From Robertkochia flava (GTDB lineage Bacteria; Bacteroidota; Bacteroidia; Flavobacteriales; Flavobacteriaceae), in assembly GCF_020166515.1 (NCBI RefSeq), contig NZ_JAINZT010000009.1, forward strand, positions 62,001 through 126,000: 64,000 nucleotides of DNA, in the 5' to 3' direction. The number at the start of each line of letters is the position of its first letter. Position 1 is the stretch's first letter. The translations under genes were made by a program, and so were the position numbers. The notes under the pieces are model-generated. The model made no database searches. It was given only the letters and a program-made list of their open reading frames with translations, and was not told where the DNA came from. Shown here piece by piece: positions 8,866 to 17,353 of the stretch.

Positions 8866-10524
8866 ATGAAGAATAAAATTGCATCCATTGTTTATACGGG
8901 ATTCCTCTTCTTTTCACTTCTCCAGGTGATTCATGCTCAAAACAAAACTATTGGTTCAGACAGCCACCCTCAGCTGGTCGAGCTATTCCGGAATTGGCGG
9001 GTCTTTGAAATGCCACCCCTATTTGATGGCGCCCCTGATTATCGCAGGGAGACCTTTGAAAAGCGATGGCCCGAATTTCTCAGTCTGAAATCCGAATTGG
9101 AGTCGTTTGACAAGGAGACGTGGACGACCGCACAGCAGGTCGACTGGTATATCGTTTGGGCAGAAATGAATGGGTATTCGTTCAACCACCGGATATTGAA
9201 ACCATGGCAAAGGGACCCGGCCTTCTACAAAACCATCTGGATGGACAGAAGTGATGTCCCCGCCCATGAAGGACCAACCCACCACGCAGTTACCGAGGTA
9301 TGGCAATACACCTTCCCCCTGAGTGAAGATCAAAGGAAAAGTTTTATCTCCGACCTGAAAATCATTCCGCCATTAAACCGCCAGGCAAAAATAAATCTTA
9401 CCGGTAATGCCAGAGACTTATGGATAGCCGGAATAAGAGATATCCAAACCCAGGCATCCGACCTTGAAAGCCTGAAAGATATGCCGGGAGTTTCCGAAGA
9501 CCCGCAGCTCCTTGAATCCATTGATGAGGCTAAAACAGCCACCGAAGACCTGGTGCGCTGGCTGCAGAAGGAGGCCTCAATGAAAACCGGTCCTTCCGGG
9601 ATCGGAAAAGAGCAATATACCTGGTACCAGCAAAATGTGCACCTGGTACCCCTTACCTGGGACGACGAGGTTATGCTTTTGAAAAGGGAACTGGCCCGGG
9701 CATGGGCGGCCCTTAAGCTGGAGGAACACCGAAACAGGGATCTGCCGCCATTAGAACCCGCAGCGAATCCGGAAGCCTATGACGCCCTCGCCGAAAGATC
9801 GGCAAAGGAGTTGCTGCGATTTTTAGAGGAAAACGACATCGTAACGGTTAAAGACTATTTTGAGCCCGCCCTCAATGCCCATTTGGGAGCCTTTGTGCCG
9901 GAAGAAACCAGGAACTTCTTCTGGATCACCGCCCACCTCGACCCCAAACCCCTCTACTCTCATTTTTACCATTGGTTCGAACTGGCCCGAATGGACCAGG
10001 ACCCGAACCCGAATCCTATTCGAACGAATGCGCTCTTGTACAATATTTTTGATTCCCGTAATGAAGGAATGGCTACAGCAGTGGAGGAAATGTTTATGCA
10101 GGCCGGATTGTACAATGAGAATCCCAGATCGCGGGAAATTGTTTATATCATGATCGCCCAGCGGGCTGCCAGGGGACTGGGGTCCCTTTATGCCCATGCC
10201 AATGAAATGACCATGGAAGAGGCCGGAACCATCCATTCGGAATATACCCCCCGAGGCTGGATGAAAACTGAAAAAGAGCTGCTGATCTTTGAACAGCACC
10301 TGTACCTGAGGCAACCCGGGTACGGCACCAGCTACATCACCGGGAAATACCTCGTAGAGGAGGCGCTGAAGGAATATGCCAAGTTAAAGGAAAGCGAGAA
10401 TGAACCCTTTGAACTTAAAACCTTCTTCGATACCCTGAACACCATAGGAAACATCCCGATAAGCCTGGGACAATGGGAAATGACAGGAAATAACGACCAC
10501 TTGAAAATGATTTCAGCCCACTAG
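8866..10524 (+). CDS. DUF885-like exported protein lacking an evident HExxH motif
   Basis: A 552-residue protein with an N-terminal signal sequence (hydrophobic [20 protein letters not shown], cleavage after HAQ). The second half resembles DUF885: [20 protein letters not shown], the [16 protein letters not shown] segment (equivalent to the EGWALYAE helix), [13 protein letters not shown] and the [11 protein letters not shown] segment. In DUF885 peptidase-like members an HExxH zinc motif precedes the EGWALYAE helix. Here that place reads [12 protein letters not shown], with no HExxH, so metallopeptidase activity is doubtful. Alternatives are a distinct subfamily with other ligands or a non-catalytic binder. 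It is divergent from the BNR gene and has a short, probably promoter-containing spacer. Confidence 0.65.
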   Translation: MKNKIASIVYTGFLFFSLLQVIHAQNKTIGSDSHPQLVELFRNWRVFEMPPLFDGAPDYRRETFEKRWPEFLSLKSELESFDKETWTTAQQVDWYIVWAEMNGYSFNHRILKPWQRDPAFYKTIWMDRSDVPAHEGPTHHAVTEVWQYTFPLSEDQRKSFISDLKIIPPLNRQAKINLTGNARDLWIAGIRDIQTQASDLESLKDMPGVSEDPQLLESIDEAKTATEDLVRWLQKEASMKTGPSGIGKEQYTWYQQNVHLVPLTWDDEVMLLKRELARAWAALKLEEHRNRDLPPLEPAANPEAYDALAERSAKELLRFLEENDIVTVKDYFEPALNAHLGAFVPEETRNFFWITAHLDPKPLYSHFYHWFELARMDQDPNPNPIRTNALLYNIFDSRNEGMATAVEEMFMQAGLYNENPRSREIVYIMIAQRAARGLGSLYAHANEMTMEEAGTIHSEYTPRGWMKTEKELLIFEQHLYLRQPGYGTSYITGKYLVEEALKEYAKLKESENEPFELKTFFDTLNTIGNIPISLGQWEMTGNNDHLKMISAH

Positions 10525-10583
10525 GATGATACCATGGCCTGAAGAAAAGCCTAAACACTCGTTTTATATAATTTTTATTAAAA

Positions 10584-10603
10584 TTGTAGTAATAAATCTA
10601 CAA
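10584..10603. promoter_or_regulatory. Inverted repeat just before a lipoprotein start codon
   Basis: TTGTAG (10584-10589) and CTACAA (10598-10603) form a perfect 6-bp inverted repeat with an 8-base AT spacer, ending one base before the ATG at 10605. It could be an operator for a dimeric repressor or a short mRNA hairpin that hides the start. Nothing in the sequence decides between them. Confidence 0.35.
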
Positions 10604-10604
10604 A

Positions 10605-11762
10605 ATGAAATTTTTATACCCTTTTTACCTGCTTCTCTTATTTACCGGTTGTTCAAAAAGTGAGGGGGAAAACCTTGATGGAAATTCTACGAGGCTTCCC
10701 GTTGTATCGGCTATTGCGTATACGTCAGATCAAAATATACCGAATTCAGAAAAGGAAGTTTATCATTACACGCTAAGCGCGAATGGCCAGGCAGAGGTTA
10801 CTGAACCCCTTAATACAAATTTTGATATTGGAGCAGATTACCTGCATCTGAGGAGGAATGACGACAAACTGACTTTTTTTTACCGGAACTCAGCATTCCC
10901 GGATAATTACCGGTTTTCAGAATATTTCTGCGACTCAGGTAAGGTGAACTGGTATGACCAGATCTGCAGCAGTGCTCCAATTGCCAGTTCTGACTTTTAT
11001 CCTTTGGCATCCCTGGAAAACACAATCCATATCACTCACGAAACCATTGATGGTTCCTATCATTTTTACCTTAATATCATGAGAGGGGACGAATCCTGCG
11101 AACGAATTTTTATGGGCCAGGCCTCCGGGGTGGTAAACGACTACCATTTTCAATCCATAGACGAAAAGTTCTACTTCTATTATCCTGATAGCGATACCAG
11201 CAGGAGACTCACACAGATCGACCTGCAAAATGCTGCTATCACGAACAGCATTGAAATTGAAAGACCATTCCGGGGTATCATTACAAAAGAAATGATTCAC
11301 CTCTACCTCGATAACGGAGTGCACAAAACCATTTCCACAGACGCGTTCACGGTTTCAAATGCTGCATCCTACACCTCCGGCGCAGAAAGGGTTCTTGCAC
11401 CAGGGTTTACGGAAGTCAAACTTCTCACCCCGGACCAGGCGCTGATCAAAAATAGTATTCCTTACCCCTCACCAGGTGCGCTGAGTGATGGACCGGCAAT
11501 ATTGGAATTATCAGACCTGAGTCTGTCAAGAGGAGAAAATGGATTCATGTACGATCTTCTTCGAAAAGCCGAAGAAGAGCTTATGGCCGGGATTAACTTC
11601 ACAAGTTACACCTATGACCCCCTATCACAAACCGTAGTAGTTGGTTACAATCAACTTAATAATGAAGGATACTCCGGTGGAGTTATCTATGGAGATTTTG
11701 AAGGGAACCTTAAACGTATCGAACCTCTGCCAGTTTCACCAAAACACCTCTGGATCGAATAG
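10605..11762 (+). CDS. Hypothetical lipoprotein, probable beta-propeller
   Basis: A 385-residue protein with a lipoprotein signal (MKFLYPFYLLLLFTGCSKSE; lipobox FTGC, Cys about 16), so probably anchored in the outer membrane or periplasm. The mature sequence is a run of short beta strands separated by polar turns (for example LTFFYRNSAFPDNYRF and KFYFYYPDSDTSRRL), with no catalytic motif I recognise. The pattern would fit a propeller but this is only an impression. It stands alone, between the DUF885-like gene and a long gene-free stretch. The start is fixed by the signal peptide and by the inverted repeat immediately upstream. Confidence 0.65.
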   Translation: MKFLYPFYLLLLFTGCSKSEGENLDGNSTRLPVVSAIAYTSDQNIPNSEKEVYHYTLSANGQAEVTEPLNTNFDIGADYLHLRRNDDKLTFFYRNSAFPDNYRFSEYFCDSGKVNWYDQICSSAPIASSDFYPLASLENTIHITHETIDGSYHFYLNIMRGDESCERIFMGQASGVVNDYHFQSIDEKFYFYYPDSDTSRRLTQIDLQNAAITNSIEIERPFRGIITKEMIHLYLDNGVHKTISTDAFTVSNAASYTSGAERVLAPGFTEVKLLTPDQALIKNSIPYPSPGALSDGPAILELSDLSLSRGENGFMYDLLRKAEEELMAGINFTSYTYDPLSQTVVVGYNQLNNEGYSGGVIYGDFEGNLKRIEPLPVSPKHLWIE

Positions 11763-11945
11763 TGATTATCAGCCCCATCCCTCATTTCTGGCCCATCATG
11801 CATCTGCAGTCGTTTCTCAGTCACCATCCGTTCAAATGATTTGGCAAATGATCCGAAGACCGTTTAGTCCTAACGGTTTAAAATCTTTACCTCTTCCCAA
11901 AGCAGCTACATTTTGTCGTTGCTTTTTCTAACTTCATTCTGTACC

Positions 11946-12180
11946 ATAAAAAAAGGCCACCCGAATGAGCGACCTTTTCACTAACCAACCAATAAACTTA
12001 AATAATCAAAATCAACTTCAAATTATGAGATCGTATCCCCGGTTCCAAAGGGGGGCAGGAACCGGTTTCTTACCTCAAGTAGGATAAGTGATATCTTTAT
12101 GCAATCGAGAGAAGCATCCTTTAAAAAACTTTCGTCTTTGTTCTTTGCTCCTGACTCTTTGCTCTTTTTCAAAATTTCAA
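11946..12180 (-). ncRNA. Candidate small RNA, copy 1
   Basis: Read on the minus strand, the unit looks like a free-standing RNA gene. A Bacteroidota -7 box TATATTTGC lies at 12193-12185 next to a TGCATGCA palindrome, so transcription should begin near 12178. The RNA would be about 230 nt. It contains a perfect 8-bp stem, CCGGTTCC/GGAACCGG (12039-12046 with 12058-12065), closing an 11-nt loop with six C residues (TGCCCCCCTTT). A purine-rich 5' segment and an AU-rich segment flank the stem. The 3' end is a terminator: AAAGGTC pairs with GGCCTTT (one G-U pair) followed by a T run to 11948. The longest start-codon frame in it is only six codons (12117-12097). The -33 element is not clear. I know of no named family that it matches. 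Confidence 0.5.
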
Positions 12181-12204
12181 CAGTGCAAATATACTATGCA
12201 TGCA
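11946..12204 (-). repeat. Direct repeat copy 1 (about 259 bp), sRNA-like
   Basis: The first of two almost identical copies (other copy 12471-12730). By eye they differ by one substitution (acccg versus accca near the start) and one single-T indel, and share every other base. The sequence similarity fades after TGCATGCA, although a shared CTTGTAAAAAAC continues about 16 nt further. The copy contains a minus-strand promoter box, a GC hairpin and a terminator (see the ncRNA entry). Confidence 0.9.
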
Positions 12205-12470
12205 CAGTTTAATACTTGTAAAAAACAAAGATTAAATTGCTGATTATGTGTCCTTTACAAATCATCTGTATATGATTTATATTTTTTTGGTGCATACGGT
12301 AATAGCTGAGAAACAGACGATTAAGGATGGATGATGATAGATAACACAGAAATCCCATTTGTACCAGAAACACCCGTAGTACATCAAAGATCCGGTTACA
12401 ACTAAAATTTCACCAGAGGAGTTGATCTTACATCTTTGTTTTTTTTGACTTTGATCCTTCATCCTGCCCA

Positions 12471-12705
12471 ATAAAAAAAGGCCACCCAAATGAGCGACCT
12501 TTTTCACTAACCAACCAATAAACTTAAATAATCAAAATCAACTTCAAATTATGAGATCGTATCCCCGGTTCCAAAGGGGGGCAGGAACCGGTTTCTTACC
12601 TCAAGTAGGATAAGTGATATCTTTATGCAATCGAGAGAAGCATCCTTTAAAAAACTTTCGTCTTTGTTCTTTGCTCCTGACTCTTTGCTCTTTTTCAAAA
12701 TTTCA
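12471..12705 (-). ncRNA. Candidate small RNA, copy 2
   Basis: Same architecture as copy 1: TATATTTGC box at about 12719-12711, hairpin arms CCGGTTCC 12565-12572 and GGAACCGG 12584-12591 with the identical C-rich loop, and a terminator hairpin ending in a T run near 12473. The sequence upstream of the promoter box differs from copy 1 (CCTATGCATGCATAG versus CTGTGCATGCATAG), so the two copies could be regulated differently. Confidence 0.5.
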
Positions 12706-12730
12706 ACAGTGCAAATATACTATGCATGCA
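12471..12730 (-). repeat. Direct repeat copy 2 (about 260 bp), sRNA-like
   Basis: Second copy of the repeat at 11946-12204, same orientation, 525 nt downstream. Preservation covers the promoter box, hairpin and terminator as well as the linkers, which indicates either a recent duplication or sequence homogenisation. Confidence 0.9.
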
Positions 12731-13215
12731 TAGGATTTATCTTGTAAAAAACGAGGTTTAAATTTCTTTTTACCTGAATAACAGTTAGATACAACCTTTT
12801 CTTCTATATTTTGGCAGTCTGAACCAGGGCATACGGACCTCCCTGGATACGGCAGCCTTAAATTCCCCTTATCCGGAAAGATCAAAAATGCAAACCCATC
12901 CCGTTACTTAAATAACTCGCACAAAACAAATTTTCAATTGAATGAAGGGATGTCATATTGTTACCTCAGCCCATATGGCCAGTGCAGTACCCCTGCCCTT
13001 GTCTTCAGGTCCAAAATCATGAAGGTTTACAATGCGGTGAAACGATCTATTATCGGTCATCCGGATTGGATAAACATGCGTAACGTTCCAGACATTCCGG
13101 TTAATCGTAATTGCAAGAAAATCTGCATATTCCTGTTTTCATTCTTTAAATTGTAACGAAAAGCTTACAATAAATACCTATAAATGCAATCAATCATCAA
13201 TCAAAAATTAAATTC

Positions 13216-14148
13216 ATGAAACGTACAGAAAAGATAGTGTTCCTTCTTTTGGGAGTCACACTACTTATTATTTACCCCAATACTTCCAGCTTCCCGGCTT
13301 TCTGTGCCTCTGCATTTACGGTACTGTCAGGAATGCTGTTCTTTGCATTAAATACCCAAAAGGGAATTTGCCTACTCTCCCAAAGAAAGGGAAGTAACTT
13401 CTTCCTGCAAAACCTGCTTCCTTTCCTGGTTTGCTATGGTGTCGCGCTACTCCTGAACGTATGGTATTGGATGAGCTTTTCTCCTGATGCCAGTTTTAAA
13501 TGGCGTTATCTGCTGGAGTCATTTCCTCACAAGGAATCTGCAATGCTTCCGGTCTTGTATACACTTGGACTGTTCTACGGTTATCTGCGTCCCCATATGA
13601 AAGCCGTTAAGGTAACCCTGGCCGCTGTTGCTGTCCTGCTTATATCAGGATTTATATACCTCAACATTCCGGTTGAAGACCGCCTTGCAAAAAATGAAAA
13701 TTACCACATCATCACACAGGAAGTTCAATCTATCGATGCATTGATCAAACAACCTCAATTTAAAGACAAGACCCTGTATATAGATCTATGGTACAGCAGT
13801 TGTTCTCCTTGTGTTAAACAATTCAAGGAGTATCTTCCGCAATTGAAGAAAGAAATAACGAAACAGGGAGTATCGGTGGAATATATTTACCTGGCGCGCG
13901 AAACCAGTCATCCGGATTCTAAGCAACGGTGGCGAAATGCAATAGAGAAATACGAACTCAAGGGTTGGCATTACTATTTTGTTAAAGAAAAGGCTCAGGG
14001 CTACTGGGATGAAATAACACGGGAACTCCATCCAGGATTCACCGCAGGCTACCCACATTATCTAATAGCAAAAAACGGAAAGATCGTCTCTTATAATGCA
14101 CCATATCCGGAAGAAGTAGCGTCGGTTCTGAATCTCCTGAAGCCTTAA
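13216..14148 (+). CDS. Membrane-anchored thioredoxin/TlpA-like protein
   Basis: A 310-residue protein. Residues 1-150 contain about four to five hydrophobic segments (about 7-20, 26-46, 66-84, 112-124, 133-149). The C-terminal half is a thioredoxin-like domain with the redox motif CSPC at residues 196-199, in the context YIDLWYSSCSPCVKQFKEYLPQL, followed by the typical later strand-helix elements and HYLIAKNGKIV near the end. The domain probably faces the periplasm and reduces or exchanges disulfides, as TlpA/ResA proteins do, but the multi-pass N-terminal half is unusual for those. No cytochrome or cofactor genes are adjacent. The gene runs convergent to an S41 peptidase gene, with a shared terminator between them. 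Confidence 0.75.
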   Translation: MKRTEKIVFLLLGVTLLIIYPNTSSFPAFCASAFTVLSGMLFFALNTQKGICLLSQRKGSNFFLQNLLPFLVCYGVALLLNVWYWMSFSPDASFKWRYLLESFPHKESAMLPVLYTLGLFYGYLRPHMKAVKVTLAAVAVLLISGFIYLNIPVEDRLAKNENYHIITQEVQSIDALIKQPQFKDKTLYIDLWYSSCSPCVKQFKEYLPQLKKEITKQGVSVEYIYLARETSHPDSKQRWRNAIEKYELKGWHYYFVKEKAQGYWDEITRELHPGFTAGYPHYLIAKNGKIVSYNAPYPEEVASVLNLLKP

Positions 14149-14186
14149 GCACAAAAAGTCAGGGGTATTGAGACCTCCGGAAAAAA

Positions 14187-14221
14187 GAAAAGCTCCCTGC
14201 TAAAAACACGGGGAGCTTTTC
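14187..14221. terminator. Bidirectional rho-independent terminator
   Basis: A perfect 11-bp stem, GAAAAGCTCCC (14187-14197) with GGGAGCTTTTC (14211-14221), and a 13-nt loop. It lies between convergent genes ending at 14148 (+) and 14243 (-). The T-rich tail is better on the minus strand but both directions are served. Confidence 0.85.
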
Positions 14222-14242
14222 ATTGGTTGGAATAGTTGCTGA

Positions 14243-15328
14243 TTATCCTTTGATATCTAATTTTCCGGATTTAAGATCCAGTAGCAGTTGTTCATAATAT
14301 CGCCTTTCCCCATCATTGTCTGATCCCGTCATCAGGTTTTCAACGGCCTTTGTAACGGCCACCTTCAACGCCTCGTCAGATGGTACTTCTATATGCGGTT
14401 TTACCCCTGTGCCTTCCCAGTTCGATTGGGTCACCGGGTTAATGGCCCTGCCGGAAGGAATGAAGACAACCAGGTTTTCATCCAGGGGATAGGGGCCTCC
14501 GGGATGGGCTCCTCCTCCGGTGGTTTCTCCTATGACCGTAGCCCGTTCCAGGTTCTTCAGGTTATAGGTAAACTCCTCGGCTGCAGAAAAAGTATCACTA
14601 CTGGTGAGCACATAAACCGGGATATCAGGACGCCGCTTACCGGGAACATAAGGGAGGGTCCAGGTCTGGGTTCGGGTGTCGGTGGGACGCCAGTAAAAAT
14701 TATTGAGATGCACAGGATCGCTGTCGTACAAATAACTGGTTAGCAACTGTATCATGCCCGGGGAGCCTCCTCCATTTCTCCGAAGATCAATTATAAGAGC
14801 ATCGGCATTAGCCAGAAAGTTCATGGCCGCTGCAGCGGTTTCCCCTGCAAATTCAGGGTTCATAAATGCCCTGAGATCGAGATACCCTATATTGCCTTCC
14901 AGCACACTTATCTTATGAAACCCGAAGTTTTGGGATCTCATTTCACCTACCCATCGTTCCCTTCGGGCCACGCTGTCCTCTGGTGAAGCTACAGACATGT
15001 ATTGAGCGATGCGTTCCGGATTAAAACGTACATTCAGGTGCTTATCCTTACTCACGGACTGCAGGTCGGCAGTGAGCTGCTCGGCAACCTTCCTTCCATT
15101 TCCAAGACCGGCATACACCCCTTTTTTCTGTTGAGCACTAATGTGATCTGCCATTTTAATGGCCATGTCCGGAAATACATAAACCTGTTTAAGCGCCCTG
15201 GAAAGCGAATCTACTGCCGCCTCGATTTGTTGATTTGTCAGGGTTGAATCTACAGGCTTCTCCTGGGCATGAGTACTGATAAAAATCGATAACAAGAACG
15301 CCGTCAGGATTTTGATTAGTGTGTTCAT
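14243..15328 (-). CDS. S41 family (tail-specific-type) peptidase, exported
   Basis: A 361-residue protein with a signal peptide (hydrophobic LIKILTAFLLSIFISTHAQ, cleavage after HAQ). An N-terminal helical S41 prodomain (about 30-110) is followed by the S41 core: GNIGYLDLRAF (about 146-155), IIDLRRNGGGSPG (about 179-191) and the nucleophile in SSDTFSAAEEF, Ser248. The GETTGGG segment follows at about 267-273. No PDZ domain is evident between prodomain and core, which matches the short IRBP-like S41 proteins. It probably cleaves peptides in the periplasm. A second S41-like gene lies 94 nt upstream on the same strand, and the spacer between them carries a strong inverted repeat. Confidence 0.85.
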   Translation of the reverse strand: MNTLIKILTAFLLSIFISTHAQEKPVDSTLTNQQIEAAVDSLSRALKQVYVFPDMAIKMADHISAQQKKGVYAGLGNGRKVAEQLTADLQSVSKDKHLNVRFNPERIAQYMSVASPEDSVARRERWVGEMRSQNFGFHKISVLEGNIGYLDLRAFMNPEFAGETAAAAMNFLANADALIIDLRRNGGGSPGMIQLLTSYLYDSDPVHLNNFYWRPTDTRTQTWTLPYVPGKRRPDIPVYVLTSSDTFSAAEEFTYNLKNLERATVIGETTGGGAHPGGPYPLDENLVVFIPSGRAINPVTQSNWEGTGVKPHIEVPSDEALKVAVTKAVENLMTGSDNDGERRYYEQLLLDLKSGKLDIKG

Positions 15329-15358
15329 TTTTTGATGATGATTGATTTGTTATTCAAA

Positions 15359-15380
15359 TTTAATTGATATGTCAATTAAA
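15359..15380. promoter_or_regulatory. 9-bp perfect inverted repeat upstream of the S41 gene
   Basis: TTTAATTGA (15359-15367) and TCAATTAAA (15372-15380) separated by TATG, 31 bases before the minus-strand start at 15328. It is AT-rich and symmetric, like MarR- or TetR-type operators, and has no following T run on either strand, so it is a poor terminator. Confidence 0.4.
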
Positions 15381-15422
15381 TAAAAGTGTTTTAATAACAT
15401 CTTAACAAAATCAACCTGGGCC

Positions 15423-17063
15423 TTATTCCTCCAGTGAACTCAGTAAAGACGCTAATTCCTGCCGGATCCCGCAGGAGTCTCCGCAAAGCTGCATAGCCTT
15501 TTCTGCCGCCTCCCTCGCTTCCTGTTCCCTTCCGGATTGCTTCAGTGCCTTAGCCAGACCTGCCCAGGAGACGGCAGCCTCCGGATAGAGCTCCGTATTG
15601 AGCTGCCCCACGAACATGGCTTCATTGACCTGCCCTGAAGACAATAACCGCTCTGCCACCTCAGCGAATCGATTTTCAAAATCAAAGAATACGTATCTGT
15701 CGTCCCTTGAAAGCCTGAAGGCTTCCGATTTAAGGGTTTCAACATCCCCCTTCATAAACAGGGCTGTAAGGTGGTCCATAGGGTCAAGAATAAAATCATC
15801 ATCCCTGAAATTTAGAGCTGCATCCAGCACGGGGTCCCGGTTTTCCAGGTAATCTTCAAAGCTTAGCTGCACAGCTATATGGGGTGGCAGCCACTGCTGG
15901 TTCTCCCATTGGGGTTTATCCTGCCACCAGGCAAAACTTAGGTACACCGGAATTTCGCTTTCCGGAAGCACCACCTTATTATTATCCCCGTAGAAGTTGA
16001 TATTTTCCCCAGTAGGTTCACCAATAAAGATGGCGTTGGTATAATTATCGAGTTCATTCACCAGGTTCTGGCAGGCTGAAAAGGTACGATCACCCAGGAT
16101 CACGAAAAGATGTCCTACCCGATCAATCTCAGGGTGTGCAATAATGTCCTTGATCACCGCCTTATTCTTATAATTATTCCCTCCCCCATTCAGGCGCACA
16201 TCAATAACCAGTTTATCTATATGCTTCTCCCTGATCTCTTCAAACACCTTATCGTAGAATTCCGGGATGGGCACCAGGGAATCGTCCTGGATCTGGCTCT
16301 GGCGCACGTACATGGCATTATTGTCATTGAGAAATTCAGAATAATAGATCCTGTCGAGATGTTTGAGGTAATTAGGTGTAAAACCCTGATCGCGGGCACT
16401 TATCCAACCCGCTTCATTTTTCGTGTATCCGTAATCTGTTGGTGGGCGCTTCCCTTTTTCCATGGGCTTCAAAGTGCGCTCATACGACTTCCCGTTCTTT
16501 TCCAGCGTAAGGGTTACTCCAGCTTCGGGGTCAGGGATCAGACCTTCCTTTGCAAGTAGCTCGGTATACACCAGGAAATTCATTCCATATGCCTTAAAGA
16601 ACTGGGAGTTTTCTGCAGGAAAATAAGGATAGACCTGTCTGTACACATCCATGACATCCTCACCAGCAATCTTCAGGACCCTCGCACCTGCATCCTCCTT
16701 ATATTCCTCCGAAATTCCTTCTATAAAAATTCCATCCTTGAATTCCATAAGGTTAACCGGAAGCTGCCTGAGTTCAAAATCAGTTCCCCTTAAGCCTACC
16801 GATGTGTGTCCGTATTCGAAGGAAGACACCAGCTCCATTATTCCGCAAACCGCCTCATAATCTTCCATGGACTCCACCTGAGCGTATAACTCATTATAAC
16901 GCTTGTTGAAATCTTCCCTGCTGATCTTTTTATAGAGAAAAGGGTATTCTGTATCTATGGTTGTCTTAAGAAATTCCAGGTCGCTTTTCCAGTTCACCTC
17001 TTCCTGAGCGATGCCACCCAGGTAAGAACCAAGTACAAAAATGAGTGTAATAAGTTGCTTCAT
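15423..17063 (-). CDS. S41-like peptidase with C-terminal TPR-type region
   Basis: About 546 residues from the ATG at 17063, which gives a standard signal peptide (KQLITLIFVLGSYLGGIAQ). An upstream in-frame ATG at 17108 would add 15 polar residues. The S41 core is present: KLVIDVRLNGGGNN (roughly residues 280-293) and the nucleophile region LGDRTFSACQNLVNEL, then FIGEPTGEN. The usual second part of the Ser motif (S-A-A-E) is SACQN here, so the general base arrangement may differ. The last ~100 residues are helical (AGLAKALKQSGREQEAREAAEKA...), resembling a TPR pair. It is followed on the same strand by the shorter S41 gene. Substrate unknown. Confidence 0.78.
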   Translation of the reverse strand: MKQLITLIFVLGSYLGGIAQEEVNWKSDLEFLKTTIDTEYPFLYKKISREDFNKRYNELYAQVESMEDYEAVCGIMELVSSFEYGHTSVGLRGTDFELRQLPVNLMEFKDGIFIEGISEEYKEDAGARVLKIAGEDVMDVYRQVYPYFPAENSQFFKAYGMNFLVYTELLAKEGLIPDPEAGVTLTLEKNGKSYERTLKPMEKGKRPPTDYGYTKNEAGWISARDQGFTPNYLKHLDRIYYSEFLNDNNAMYVRQSQIQDDSLVPIPEFYDKVFEEIREKHIDKLVIDVRLNGGGNNYKNKAVIKDIIAHPEIDRVGHLFVILGDRTFSACQNLVNELDNYTNAIFIGEPTGENINFYGDNNKVVLPESEIPVYLSFAWWQDKPQWENQQWLPPHIAVQLSFEDYLENRDPVLDAALNFRDDDFILDPMDHLTALFMKGDVETLKSEAFRLSRDDRYVFFDFENRFAEVAERLLSSGQVNEAMFVGQLNTELYPEAAVSWAGLAKALKQSGREQEAREAAEKAMQLCGDSCGIRQELASLLSSLEE

Positions 17064-17318
17064 AATATTTTGATTGGTTTGCATATACTTCAGAAGATCA
17101 GTCTTCATTTGTCTAACATTGTTACAATATGAAACACAACAACTACGGGCAGGCTTTGCTATTATTCACCACCATTTACCGAACCTATATACCCTCGGCT
17201 CACCCGTAAGTCATGGGTCTGATTCAAGAAACAGGTCATGAATTCCTACAAAATATTGTTATCGATATAAAAAGGCGCACAACGAATATAAGTATTTTAT
17301 TACCAGGCATTTAGCTAG

Positions 17319-17333
17319 ATTAGTGACACTAAT
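17319..17333. promoter_or_regulatory. 15-bp perfect palindrome upstream of a lipoprotein gene
   Basis: ATTAGTG-A-CACTAAT, ending 20 bases before the ATG at 17354. A single-base centre cannot form a stable RNA loop without losing pairs, so a DNA operator for a dimeric regulator is the better reading. Confidence 0.4.
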
Positions 17334-17353
17334 AATCAACATAACGAAAAAAA

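Larger units (their letters stand above)
11763..12937. other. Gene-free region containing the duplicated sRNA candidate
   Basis: This 1175-nt stretch has no protein frame I can support. Besides the two copies of the 260-bp repeat described separately, it contains a small inverted repeat at 11859-11877 (ACCGTT / AACGGT) that might end the upstream lipoprotein transcript. The 266 nt between the repeat copies and the 207 nt after the second copy are AT-rich, with nothing recognisable. Confidence 0.6.

Noticed and set aside
12097-12117. Six-codon frame inside the sRNA unit
   Set aside because: Too short to claim as a peptide; it is preceded by AAAGG by chance.
11946-12204. 6S RNA or a riboswitch as identity of the repeat unit
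   Set aside because: No long interrupted helix with a central bubble as in 6S RNA, and no gene follows on the minus strand for a riboswitch to control.
12938-13156. A 72-codon plus-strand frame
   Set aside because: Cys-rich, no family, no promoter box, not linked to neighbours; composition like translated spacer.
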